Below the pieces are notes generated by a model. The model was not told the DNA's origin. It saw only the letters and a program-made list of their open reading frames with translations, and did no database searches. Of a stretch of 43,354 bases of DNA, positions 23,488 through 33,206 are shown in pieces. Positions within the stretch are counted from its first letter, which is position 1; every line of letters starts with the position of its first letter. The position numbers and the translations under genes are program-made. This stretch comes from Sphaerosporella brunnea (taxonomy: Eukaryota > Ascomycota > Pezizomycetes > Pezizales > Pyronemataceae), in the NCBI GenBank assembly GCA_008704415.1, contig VXIS01000372.1, positions 1-43,354 of the forward strand. The letters are read 5' to 3'.

Positions 23488-24052
23488 AGGAAAGAAGGGC
23501 GAAAGTCAATCGAAGTTGTCGAAATGGCTGCCGAAGAAGTTCTTTCCAGGATTAGAAACTCGGAACAGCCAAATTTGATTCTAATACTGTCAGGGCTGCC
23601 CGATGGAAGGGATGGAAGTGAATCGTGGATTGGACGCTTCAGGAGAGCGATTTCATGAACACCGGAGCGACGTCTAGATTTACCCAAGGCAAAATTAACA
23701 GCGTTCATTCTTCAGCAAAACGGTCCAGCAGGCACCCGACCAATCAACCGAAGAGATGTATGTCATACCATCCGCCGGGTACCACGACTTTTCACAACCC
23801 GGTGAAAGTGGCTCTTGGGTTGTGACGGAGTCAGCAGTTGTCGGAATGGTGCTCGGAGGCTCCATACCGCACAGATGTTGCAGATGTGAGGCATGTATTC
23901 GAAGACATACACCGAACTTCCAAACTTGTCTCCACCCTTCCTTCATACGCAGAGGTCGAGCGTGACCCGATGTTTGAACACTGCGTTATGATTTTGCACG
24001 CAGTCTTTACATCTGGGTCCCCGGTCATCCGCTTGTTGAGAGGTGGACCGTG
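23463..24052 (+). pseudogene. Trypsin-like serine protease C-terminal fragment
   Basis: A frame at about 23463-23656 (GLDVRKEGRKSIEVVEMAAEE...) is followed, in another frame, by FSQPGESGSWVVTESAVVGM (about 23789-23848). The latter matches the GDSGS block that holds the catalytic Ser of trypsin-like proteases, with Asp changed to Glu. A further shift gives YRTDVADVRHVFEDIHRTS, which resembles the end of fungal members of this family. The catalytic His and Asp regions are not found. It may have been part of the NLR gene or a separate neighbour. At least two frame changes make it a pseudogene. Confidence 0.5.
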
Positions 24053-24654
24053 AAAATGTCGTCACTTTCAATGTAAGTATCCCGAACCGCCTCACCTACT
24101 ATGGGTAGAACAGTTGTTTACATATTTCCAGGTTCTCAACATGAAGCTTTGGGTTCCAGCAGACACGCTTTGCGCCCGCAAGTGCGCAGATCGGGTAAGT
24201 AGCGAATCATGAGTTCGCGCATATGCTCTCCGACGGGTGGCCTGCTGCAATAACACAACATCTCATGAACAACGTTTACGTTTGTTTCAACAAGGAAGGA
24301 TATTTTTTGCGGATCTCACAAGGGCCCTGGCCTGGAGGTCTGACATATTAGCGTCGCGAGTTGATCTCTCACGATGTCGTCTACGCAAAATTGCTGGGTG
24401 ACGGGAGTGGGCGCATTCTCGTTGCTGTTTTCATCCTGTTTCAGTTGACCGACGAGCTTCGGTATTTCCTGGTTCAAAAAGTGACAGGTCATGGGGTTTT
24501 TTTTGCGGTGCGCAGTCGCTTGTTGGCCTGCGGGGCGTTGTCGTTGTTGAATGACTGTTATACTTTTCTTTTACTCCATGTGGGGCGGGGAAGGATCTCG
24601 AAATTGCGGTTGCTCCCAGTGTTTCTTTTCTTCAATGTTAACAGAGACACGGCT
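24053..24654. other. Gene-free stretch
   Basis: No recognisable coding domain. The long frame at 24361-24870 runs into the repeat below and is most likely chance. Confidence 0.4.
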
Positions 24655-24850
24655 TTTTTGTTTGTTTGTAATCAGGTTTATTGTCTGTATGCGACCTCGA
24701 GCGATCATGACAGACCCACCACACAGCCCCCTCCACGCACCCTTAATGATGCTATCTCATGGGTCAATTGCGGCCACCAACAAAAGAAACAGTATAAAAG
24801 AGATAACAAAGGAAAGAAACAGGCCCGTAACAACGTTAAAAATGCCGGAG
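24655..24850 (-). repeat. Dispersed repeat with TTTG/CAAA tail, copy 1
   Basis: Shares TTTATTGTCTGTATGCGACC, CGATCA-GACAGACC, ATCTCATGGGTCAA-TGCGGC and AAAGGAAAGAAACAGG with 27938-28290 in the same order. On the minus strand it ends in an A-rich CAAA tail, suggesting a SINE-like or truncated non-LTR element. Confidence 0.7.
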
Positions 24851-24999
24851 ATGGCGTAAGGAGCAGATGATCTTGGGGAAGGCAGTCGCTGAGGCGACCC
24901 AGAACGGAGGGCAGAAGAGACGGAAAGCCAACACGTCGGTGAGGGATTCGTTGGCGGATGATCGCTGCATAGAGGCGGTGGTGGCCTTTTTAAGCAGCA

Positions 25000-25235
25000 C
25001 GAGCGTGGGAATGTGGCCAAATAAGGCCCAAATCTATCTCCTTTGCCTAAATCCATCTCCTTTGTCCATGACACGAATCTCCTTGGTACGATTTATATTG
25101 GTTACGAGTTCCTTGCTTTATTTCCTTCAGAGGAGCGGGCTCCCCAGTAGGACGTGTGCCTAGGGGCGGCAGTGAGTCTGTATCTATATGCCATGGCCAC
25201 AAGTGGCCGAATGCAACATGATTAAAACAAAACGT
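25000..25235 (+). repeat. Retroelement-like dispersed repeat, copy 2
   Basis: The + strand ends GGCCGAATGCAACATGATTA followed by AAAACAAAAC. Relatives are at 8093-8390 (opposite strand) and 10300-10445. The A-rich end suggests a non-LTR/SINE 3' end. The following bases (CCATGGCCTCCTAGGCC, then GTCACTCCTCCTCCT) recur at about 28301-28334, so different repeats are joined here. Confidence 0.55.
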
Positions 25236-25253
25236 TAAAAATGCCATGGCCTC

Positions 25254-25897
25254 CTAGGCCGGGTCACTCCTCCTCCTTACACTTCTCCCGCGATACGGAT
25301 GACGGATTAGCCTGCTCCTCCTTCTCCTCCCCTTGAGCGACTGCCCCACCCCGGTGTCCCGCAGAAACGGGAGTGACCTTTTTGCTTGGAACAGCTCTCC
25401 AACAGACCGCAACAGTTGCTTCCAACCTAAAGCTTTCTCCACCATATGCCAGAGTCCGCGACTCTGAGGAAGGCGCCGGTCATACTCCTTGAACAGCTGA
25501 TCTCGGCTTTGACGGCTTTTTTGTTTTTCTGTAACTTAGGTTGTAAAGACTGTGGCTCCCGAAAAGTAAGACACGGACAAAAACCTGCCATTCAACTTTT
25601 AAGTGGCATATTGTGACGTGCAAGGAGGTTAGAGACTGTCGGGTCTGGTAAAAAATCATGTTTGCCGCCGTTACGTAGATGTCATTAGTTATCGGTTTTG
25701 TGTTTGCAACGGAAGGCTTGACTCGAGTGATATCGTGTGATTCGTACCCGAGAGCTCACAAGTTGCCTGCGTGCCAATTTTGTTTATCTCCAAATGTAAG
25801 CTCACCCTAACCTTCCCCAAGCGGTTTTTCCATAGATTTGCACATGACCGGTCATAAAATGAAGGCAAATACGTGACGGTATTCGTCAAGTCAGTCA
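25254..25897. other. Gene-free stretch
   Basis: No supported gene; only short frames. Confidence 0.4.
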
Positions 25898-25975
25898 TAG
25901 TGATGGATACGAGCCGAGGGGAGTTTTTCAGGCTCGGCTCAAGCCAGGTTCCAGCTGAGCCCTGCAAAAGCACAT
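25898..25975 (+). repeat. Isolated hAT-like end with GAGCC words
   Basis: TAGTGATGGATACGAGCC resembles the end CAGTGTTGCACACGAGCC of the 38107 element. It is followed by GAGCCGAGG, GGCTCGGCTCAAGCC and GAGCC words. No partner end or target duplication was found, so this is a diverged or truncated copy. Confidence 0.4.
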
Positions 25976-26930
25976 TTTAATGCAGACATTGTTCGGTACT
26001 TTTCCAGTGCAAAGAAACTTTTACATACGTGAGCATGATGCGCGCAGGTCATGATCTTATAAGACGCTCAAGCCAGGCAGGGAACGCTGGCTTGATTAAC
26101 TCAGCGGTTTACCACCCTGATAATGCTACCTAGAGTTTTCATCCAAATGTCCCACTTTGCAGAGCTTTCAATCAGCATTGCCAAGTCCGTCCAACGTTGG
26201 GGTACGACAAGGAATGAGTTGCCCAATCCAACCGTATGATTAGTGTTTCTTACCAAGAGATGCGGACATAAAGACCCATTAGAGCATAGCCGAAGTAACA
26301 ACCTATAGCCTAATTCACTAACGCTAGCCTAAAAATGAAGCTGTTCATGGGCAACACTATGGTTGAAGCTCCCCGGTCCCATCAATTCTCAACACCACCC
26401 TCCTATCTCGGCAAAAACACATAATTGTTGATTTGCCAGAATATCGTCAACTTGAATGCGGTCCTGCCTCCAGCCATGTCTAGTGTGTACTGGTTTGAAA
26501 GACCGGAAGAAGAAGAGATGACCGGAAGCTCGTTATCTGCCATCGATGGGCTATAAATTGAAGCTTGGCAACATATTGCCTGACTTCGGCGAGTGAGCTC
26601 TCGTGTCTTCTCAATTAAATTTTGACTTAGTGTGGTACAATCAAACACCTAACCCCCCTCACTGCACCACACTCCGCGTTGGCAGTTCGCCCTGGTATTA
26701 CCATCCTAAGCCCTTCCAACGTGACCAACAGACCATGCAATCCGGTTTTGCTGCAAGTTAATCAGTGATGATATGGCCGGCGGTCACGGTTCCTTATCTT
26801 ACAAACCCTCAAAGTATCCTCCCTCCAGGACCCGTAATGGTAAACAATCAACCTAAGCATGGGGCTCATCACGTAGGGTTATGTTGTGAGGGGCATTGTG
26901 GACATCGGGGTGTTATGGGGATCATGCCCC
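25976..26930. other. Gene-free stretch
   Basis: No gene recognised. Frames are under 100 codons on both strands. Confidence 0.4.
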
Positions 26931-27825
26931 GCGATTTATGGCGGCATCTTAAACAAAACGGCGAAGATGAGGACTATGCAAACTACCCCCCTCCAGGGTG
27001 AAAAAACGCAGACTACCCTCCAGTTTACTATCTATGCAGAATACCCCCTCAGCTTGAAAATCTATGATCCTTCTACAGTTGCATTCGCACCGTTTCCGAA
27101 GCAAAAACTCATGGTTGGCATCGTGCGAACTCCGCACAACTTAAAACAATGCGGGAGGTCTGAGAATCCACACTCATAAAGTGGGTGACTTCCTAGCGGT
27201 CGAATAGATCGATGTTCTATGCAAAAGACAACCACCTTTACGTGCTGAATAGATCCAAGGAGTAGAACAGGTGCTGGGCACTCCCCTGTCTATAGCAACA
27301 GTCTGTTTGCCGGCGATAGAATGCCAAAAATCAGGTCAAAATCTCCAAGCCAGCGGATAGGTAATTGCTCTATTTGGTTCCATAGAGAGACGGGAAGTCG
27401 CTAGTCATAGCCGGAATATGCTTGTTTTATCACTTCCAGTAAAGGCCATTTGAAGGAATGCTCGAGCTCTCGCTCGACCTCTATATTTGTTGTAATAGTG
27501 AGTATTACCCTTAGTACTGCTTCAAACCCCTGACAACCACGTAGTTCCTATGTTAGGTGCGAACTCGAAACCCGCTCTTTGGTAATGCACCAGTTAGGTG
27601 GTGCGATAGTTTCTGCTTGCCCACGAAGGGACGTTTACCTAACTGAGGAGAGGGGGGGGGGGGGTGTGAGAAGGAGATGCGGTGCGGAGGGGGTTACAGG
27701 TTGTCACGCGGGGCGAAGGTTGAGGGGTATTTTACAAAGACAGAAAATCTGGGGGTAGCCTGCGCTTTCGACTTCGGAGGGGTGTATTCTGCATGTTCGC
27801 CGTAAACATAAATCGTTCAATTATT
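26931..27825. mobile_element. Candidate non-autonomous element with inverted TACCCCC word arrays
   Basis: The left end (about 26931-27060) has CGATTTATG, ACGGCGAA and then three TACCCCC-type words about 25-30 bp apart. The right end, read on the minus strand (about 27825-27700), has CGATTTATG, ACGGCGAA, ATGCAGAATACACCCCTCC and further CTACCCCC/ATACCCCTC words. The ends are thus inverted. I could not fix the exact termini or a target duplication. A lone array of the same word lies at 32070-32135. Confidence 0.45.
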
Positions 27826-27937
27826 TCCCATAACTCTCTTATTATGCTAGGTTTCACTCCGCACACCGGCATTCATCCACCACTCGTTATGGTTCACCTT
27901 TTTCTTTTGTTATATAGTCCGCTCATTAGTGGGAGCC

Positions 27938-28300
27938 GATTTTGTTTGTTTGTTTGTTTGTAATCACATTTATTGTCTGTATGCGACCGCGAACGATCAC
28001 GACAGACCTACTGCTTGTCTCCGCCCTTGTCCTGTCCGCCCCTTTGTTGATGTTATCTCATGGGTCAACTGCGGCCACCCGAAATACCAAAAACAGTAAG
28101 CAAAAGGAAAGTGCCGTAGAAATCCAGACATTGGGCGGGCAGGAATATAAGGCGTTCCGGCAGGAAATACCCTGCCTTAACACAACGCTTCGCCTCAGAC
28201 AACTCTGACATTGGAATAAGGCGGCCGCCTTATGTCTGAATTATACGGTGTAGTAGAAAAGACAAAGGAAAGAAACAGGTCCGTAACAACAAGTGTAAGC
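27938..28300 (-). repeat. Dispersed repeat with TTTG/CAAA tail, copy 2, with insert
   Basis: Matches 24655-24850 in order but carries about 160 extra bases (about 28100-28258). The insert has rough inverted ends (CCGTAGAAATCCAGACAT / ATGTCTGAATTATACGG) and an 18-bp perfect palindrome ATAAGGCGGCCGCCTTAT (about 28217-28234). The insert may be a nested MITE. Confidence 0.6.
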
Positions 28301-28572
28301 CATGGCCACCTGGGCCGAGTCACTCCTCCTCCTCTGGCCCCTCTCAAGACGACGACAAGGAGTTGTCTTCCTCCGCCACTGATTGTTCAAGAGGAGGAAA
28401 CTATCTTGATTGTAAATGCTGCTGAGTGACCTCAGTTTCACCGGAATGGCCAGAGCTAAGCACAACAATAAATATGAATAAATGTAAGCCCGTTCCCAGG
28501 CTCTATTGAGATAAATTGCTTAACTTGGATTTAATAGAGAGTTTGCGATTTGACTCCAGACCGCCGCCCAAC

Positions 28573-28920
28573 GTAACCATGAACCCATATAATTTTGTTT
28601 TGATGCTTTGCGCTCATACTCTATCAACTTCAACACTGTGAAATCAACGTACAGACTACCTACCTACCTACCTACCTACATACATACATACGGTGATACC
28701 CACGTTAGGCGCCACTGGTTGGTACTGCTTGGTGGCTTCTACACCGAGGCTCCTTAATCCCATTATCGCCTTTGATGTGCTCTTGTAACCGTAGTTGAAC
28801 CGTGAGCAACTCAATTTCAGCTTTTGAGAATCTAGATACGCAGTTATACTCTGTCAACCCTTACTCTCCCCTTTTTACTCTCCTCTTTTTTCCTCTTGTC
28901 TTTTGATGGCGGTGTACCTG
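28573..28920 (+). repeat. Dispersed repeat, copy B, upstream of the 29154 gene
   Basis: Second copy of the repeat at 4950-5595. It includes an expanded CTAC/ATAC microsatellite (about 28656-28691). It lies about 230 bp before the ATG of the next gene and may supply part of its promoter region. Confidence 0.75.
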
Positions 28921-29044
28921 AATCCACAACCACCTGTTGAAAACTGGCTTTCTAGGCATGGATAAGGACGAGTGAGAAGGAGTGATATGAGGAGTGAGAT
29001 ACTGTGATGGAATACTGAGTGATATCTAGTGAGGCTCGGAGGTG

Positions 29045-29052
29045 TATATAAA
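29045..29052 (+). promoter_or_regulatory. TATA box of the 29154 gene
   Basis: TATATAAA about 102 bp before the ATG, followed by a C-rich leader ending CACC-ATG. This supports the gene as transcribed. Confidence 0.6.
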
Positions 29053-29153
29053 CGCACTTAGATTAGCCTGTTAGATAGGAACAATTCAATCCCTTTCCCG
29101 TCACCTACGCTCCACACCTACCTAGGTACACGCCAACCACTTTCAACACCACC

Positions 29154-29979
29154 ATGCCAGAAACCGGACATCCCGCAAACGAAGACCGCGCTGCGGTCTC
29201 CCTCAACATCAGCGTCGCTGGCGATGACGGGCAACTGCAGACCGACACACCGTCCAGTTGCGGCGAAGCCAACAGGGACGAATGTGCGAGTGGCAGCGAG
29301 TCTGTGAAGCCAAAGCCTTCGTTGTCGCGGTCTGCACCATCATGGTCTTCTGGTGGCGGCCCCTTCCAACTAGGGTACGACGAAATGGCACGCTATGACG
29401 CCCTCGCCCAGATAGTGGACAGCGTACATCTGACCCTTTACGAAATACTTGTTTTCATCACCACTAACTTCCAAACCACAGTTCGCCATCATCCTCGGAT
29501 TCGACAAGGTTTCCGCCTACAAATTATACCCCAACCAGCCACGCAGAGGAGCTGCGCACCTGGCCAACTGGCTTCTCACCAACGAGAAGGCGCTCACGTT
29601 GTCATACACTCAGCTCGACGAGGCGCGCTTCCTGGGTCTGTGTCGTGTGTTCGACCGAGACCAGATAGTGGACATCCTCTTTTACGACGCCACCGTGCAG
29701 GTTTGCATCGATGCGCTCGAGTGGGGTTTTCGGACCCGCTTTATCGGCGTTGAGTTCCTGGCGGACGTGTTCGCTTGGATGCTCGGTGTCGATCACTACT
29801 CTAAGGCTCCCGCGGCGGTTCGCACGCGATTGTTGGTGGAGTATGTCAAGGAGGAGCGGAAGAGTAGGCCGCAGTGTGCTGAGTTCTTTGCGGTGCTGAG
29901 CCGCTATGAGGCTGGCATGATTAGGTTCGCGTGTGAGATCTGGGCGGCGTTGGTCGCGTCTGTGGAGAAGGATTCCTGA
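29154..29979 (+). CDS. Hypothetical protein, two exons, unknown family
   Basis: Exons 29154-29423 and 29482-29979 give 255 residues. The intron (GTACAT ... CACTAAC ... CCACAG, 58 nt) joins in phase 0 to give ALAQIVDS-FAIILGFDKVSAYK. Residues 1-80 are acidic, Ser-rich and probably disordered. From about residue 80 the protein is helical, with regular hydrophobic spacing (HLANWLLTNEKALTL; FLGLCRVFDRDQIVDILF; FLADVFAWMLGVD). I do not recognise the family. The C-terminal half is GC-rich, like the core genes and unlike its surroundings. A TATA box and a clean Kozak context suggest it is active. It stands alone between repeats. Confidence 0.75.
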
Positions 29980-30047
29980 GGCCGCGACGATGAATCGGGT
30001 CAGTTGAAGGGCTCAATCCACTGACACGAAGCTCGGGCGAAGTAAAT

Positions 30048-31194
30048 CAGTGTTACGCTCGTTTGAAATAACATCGGATTTGTTCCTTCAACCGCGTCGT
30101 AGTATTTTCACTTTGTGATTTCTGCGTACCGCTGCTTTTGTGGCCGGCGAAATACGCATTGCAAGACTGCCAGGGCCCAGGCCAGCAATCTTTTGAAATC
30201 AGTCACCCTAGAACCATTGACAACGAAGAATTGGAGTCCCATGGATCCTGCGGCTAGAAGGTATAAAAAGAATAGGCTGCCACACGGCGACACGGGTGGC
30301 GGGGTCTATGTGGTGGCCTTTCACGGTCAGCTACGCAGTTGACCTATGGACAGGCGCCTACCGACTACCCAGAAATTTCGTGAACTCTACATCACCTTGT
30401 CCTAAATCGTCTCTAGCATGAGTTAGGTGGCGAGTCAGCTCGAGGACATTGTTTATTCCTCAATACTCCTCCTTACAAAAAACAGTTGCACAGCAGATCA
30501 CAATCGTCCTGATACTCCAGGTATGCGCCATGCAACGTTCAACCGACTATATAACCATTGAAATCAACCGCAAAGGCCGTGTCCCAACGAACAATTAGGA
30601 TTCAGCCAAGATGCGCACTACCGAACGGCCCACGCTTGATACTTACGGTCAGTAGCGGCCACGACAAAATCTATCGTGCCAATGCAGCTTACAGTTTTTG
30701 TTTCCGGCAGAGTCACCTCGTCGATCGACGAGTAAACGTTTCTGCCACATCTGGAAAAAAATTCTTGTTACAGCCGGGCGTAGCACTGACGCTGCGAACG
30801 CCACATCTCACGCCTGGAGGGCTTATTCCACACATGGGAATCTCCATGCGCACCTCACACACACACACTCCCTCTCCCGCGTAATTTATTGACTCTAGTA
30901 TACCATGATATTGCCCCGAAAGAAAAATAAAAATTGCACCTCACGCCGCAGGGTCCAGCGTACCGTGTTTAATTCGAAGGTGGTATGTAAGAAACGGCTC
31001 CATGGGCTAAACGAAGGGCTTCCTTCTTCACTCATCATGCCCGCCTGGTGGCACAATGTAGTATACGATTGTGCTCGGCTTTTTGTGTTTGGCCGCGGAT
31101 TCCCGATAAACCCTTAGATAGCCTAGCTGCAGCCCAAACAGCCCGCCCGTCATTTCGATCAGCCCGACGGGCGGGCTGGCTATCAGGAACACTG
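30048..31194. mobile_element. Candidate hAT-like element, 7/8 target duplication
   Basis: Left end CAGTGTTACGCTCG; right end, on the minus strand, CAGTGTTCCTGATAGCCAGC. The flanks are AAGTAAAT (30040-30047) and GAGTAAAT (31195-31202), matching at seven of eight. The right end carries AGCCCGCCC/GGGCTG words and closely matches the ends of the 37409-37863 element; the left end matches only over the first seven bases. No transposase frame is visible inside. Confidence 0.5.
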
Positions 31195-31202
31195 GAGTAA
31201 AT

Positions 31203-31587
31203 AGCCCAGCAATCCTACAATCTTTCCAATTAGAACGCCCCTCACTGCTTTGTCCTCTCACGGTGATGGGATAACAATTTTCACCGAGAGTCCCACCTTG
31301 AAACACGGTGCTGCTGTCTGCACGGAGTTCACAGAGCCCGAACACCCGTGGATGCATGCAGCCTGCACCTCAGATAGAACAAAGCAGTCTGCGATGGCGA
31401 ACTGTGTGTGATGCTGACCACAAACAACCGGCGCGAGTGCTACACAGTGAGTGACATGGAAAAGCGATTGGCAACTGTTCTATGCAGATAGTGGAAGCTC
31501 AAGAATACGGCAACAACAACCCGCCACGTCTACCAAGGGTCTTCGCAAAAGTCAACTTGACGATCAATTACCTACCGCAATGCCGCA
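31203..31587. other. Gene-free stretch
   Basis: No supported feature. Confidence 0.35.
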
Positions 31588-31705
31588 CAAAACTCGCGCG
31601 ACGCTTCACAACACCCACCCGATGCTCTCCAAGACCCTCGCGACACGCTCTGCAAGACTCACGCGACGCTCTACAAGACCCGTGCGACACGCTCCAGGAC
31701 CCCTA
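31588..31705. repeat. Tandem repeat, 21-24 bp unit, about five copies
   Basis: Units resemble CGCGACGCTCTACAAGACC with variants. In one frame this reads as ALQDxRDALQDPCDTLQDP, which could be a repeat-bearing exon, but no flanking coding sequence supports that. Confidence 0.65.
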
Positions 31706-31766
31706 AAATACACCACTTGCACGCGTCAGAACACCCTAGCAGCACCAGGACGGAAGAGAACTGGTA

Positions 31767-31887
31767 CCTGAAAACACTTGAGGCGAAAAAACGAGCTTGC
31801 TTGCGAGCAGTTTTCCACAGTCTCCCCAGCGCAGGCTTGCCTGCCGGTCAGAGCCTCAACCAGTGTGTTTGCTCGCGTGTTTTCAAG
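31767..31887. mobile_element. 121-bp MITE candidate with TA target site
   Basis: Ends CCTGAAAACACTTGAGGCG and, on the minus strand, CTTGAAAACACGCGAGC. TA flanks both ends (31765-31766, 31888-31889) within a wider GGTAC / GTACC match. There is no coding capacity. Confidence 0.55.
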
Positions 31888-32069
31888 TACCGGTAGGAGA
31901 AGAAGACTGCAACAAGCTGTTGTGAAGAGGTAAGCCTACATTCCACGCTTCCAACAGCGATCAGTGCTGCCATATGGCTGCTTTTCAATGTTGGCGATGC
32001 AAAATACAGGATGAAATGTTGCCAAATTTTTTCAATGTGCTGACTGATATAAAAAAAGCGGCAAACCTT

Positions 32070-32135
32070 TGATATACCCCCCATTTTGAAACGTTCCACC
32101 GAAATACCCCCGGCGGCGTGAATCCTCCAAAATGC
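32070..32135 (+). repeat. Lone TACCCCC word array
   Basis: Words ATACCCCCC, ATACCCCC and ATGCCCC are spaced about 25-30 bp, like the ends of the 26931-27825 candidate. No partner array was found nearby. Confidence 0.4.
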
Positions 32136-32518
32136 CCCTGCTTCCAACCGAGTGCCCCGCCGTGTCGCCGCAACTCAAATTCGCCGCTTGTCAACTCAGG
32201 CAATTTTTTCAGGTTTTTAGAAGGCTATTCTAGTTCTATTCAAGTTCTAACCTCATTGACGCGCCCCTACAAGTGGTACTTCTGGCACATCTTGACAGCT
32301 TCGCTTGTTGTGTCCAACTTTGCCGTAAAAAAAGACATCAATCATAACATCTACTCGAAAGGATCAGCAGGACCCCTTTGGACCGTTGAGGAGGCGGTTC
32401 TTGGGAGACGCGACGGAGCGCCCGGTGCTCCTCCGCAACCCTGGCCAATATGGCCAGGGTGTACGAGGTGCACCCGGACCTGTACATGACCAGCGACAAG
32501 ACGATCTTGTACAGGTTC

Positions 32519-32761
32519 GTGGATGGGCAGCGTCGAACAGTCCGTCAAGCCGGAGGTCCTGGGAGAGATCATCCAGAAAAACACCAATCAGGGAAAATCG
32601 AGAGCATGGATGCGACACTGAAAGCTCTAGCGGACAGGATGGGCAACGTCAAACAGTCCGTCAAGCCAGAGATTCTGGGGGATATCGTCAAGAAAAACAC
32701 CAATCGGACAGGCTCCAGGATGAACATGAACATGGTGGACCTGAAGCCAACGTCAAACAGG
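32519..32761 (+). repeat. Coding-like tandem duplication, about 116-bp unit
   Basis: Copy 1 at about 32519-32610 and copy 2 at about 32635-32726 share GGATGGGCA, CAGTCCGTCAAGCC, CTGGG and AGAAAAACACCAATC. A partial third copy (CAACGTCAAACAGGCTGCC) lies at about 32748. Confidence 0.75.
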
Positions 32762-32901
32762 CTGCCAAGAGACGTCGCGTGTAAGGTTGATGAGTTGGGT
32801 GGATATCTCTCGTCGAGAGCCAATTTGGGCGGTTCCTGAATGTATTCATGTCTCACTTGCTTGCTTTGTTTGTCATAGAGAAACAATCAATTATGTTTGT
32901 C

Positions 32902-33000
32902 TAGTGTTGCACACGAGCCGGACAGGTGGCTCGAGCCAACTCGCAACTTTTGACGGCTCGGCTCACGAGCCCGAGCCGAGCCCACAAAAGCTCGGGTTAG
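32902..33000 (+). repeat. Isolated hAT-like end with GAGCC/CTCGG words
   Basis: TAGTGTTGCACACGAGCC matches the 38107 end at 17 of 18 positions. About 90 bp of GAGCCGAG/CTCGGCTC words follow. No partner end or convincing target duplication is in the window. Confidence 0.5.
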
Positions 33001-33206
33001 TCGACGTGGGTCCGGGCGACCTCAGAACACGATCCGCTCTTGCTGAATTTTTTCGAAGTCCGTGGATTTCGTTTCGAGGATCGCTCAAGGTCGAAGAATG
33101 CGACAGAATGTTGGGGGAGCTTTCTCGTGGCGTCGAGAATTTGAGAGCAATTTTCGTTGAACAACGACGACTCAACCGTGAACAGTTGGAAGAGGCTGTT
33201 GTGTGA

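Larger units (their letters stand above)
32386..33206 (+). pseudogene. Possible broken gene with internal tandem duplication
   Basis: A frame at 32606-32839 reads KQSVKPEILGDIVKKNTN and KVDELGGYLSSRANLGGS. In another frame the same motif appears just before it (EQSVKPEVLGEIIQKNTN). After a hAT-like end at 32902, a frame resumes to 33206 with SPWISFRGSLKVEECDRM and a helical tail (NREQLEEAVV). Stops and frame shifts break it. It may be one gene split by an insertion, but the family is unknown. Confidence 0.3.

Noticed and set aside
24361..24870. 169-codon frame
   Set aside because: Runs across a dispersed repeat; the repeat copy at 27938 does not keep the frame.
28630..28636. AACACTG as a hAT right end
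   Set aside because: Part of the dispersed repeat shared with copy A; no partner end or duplication.
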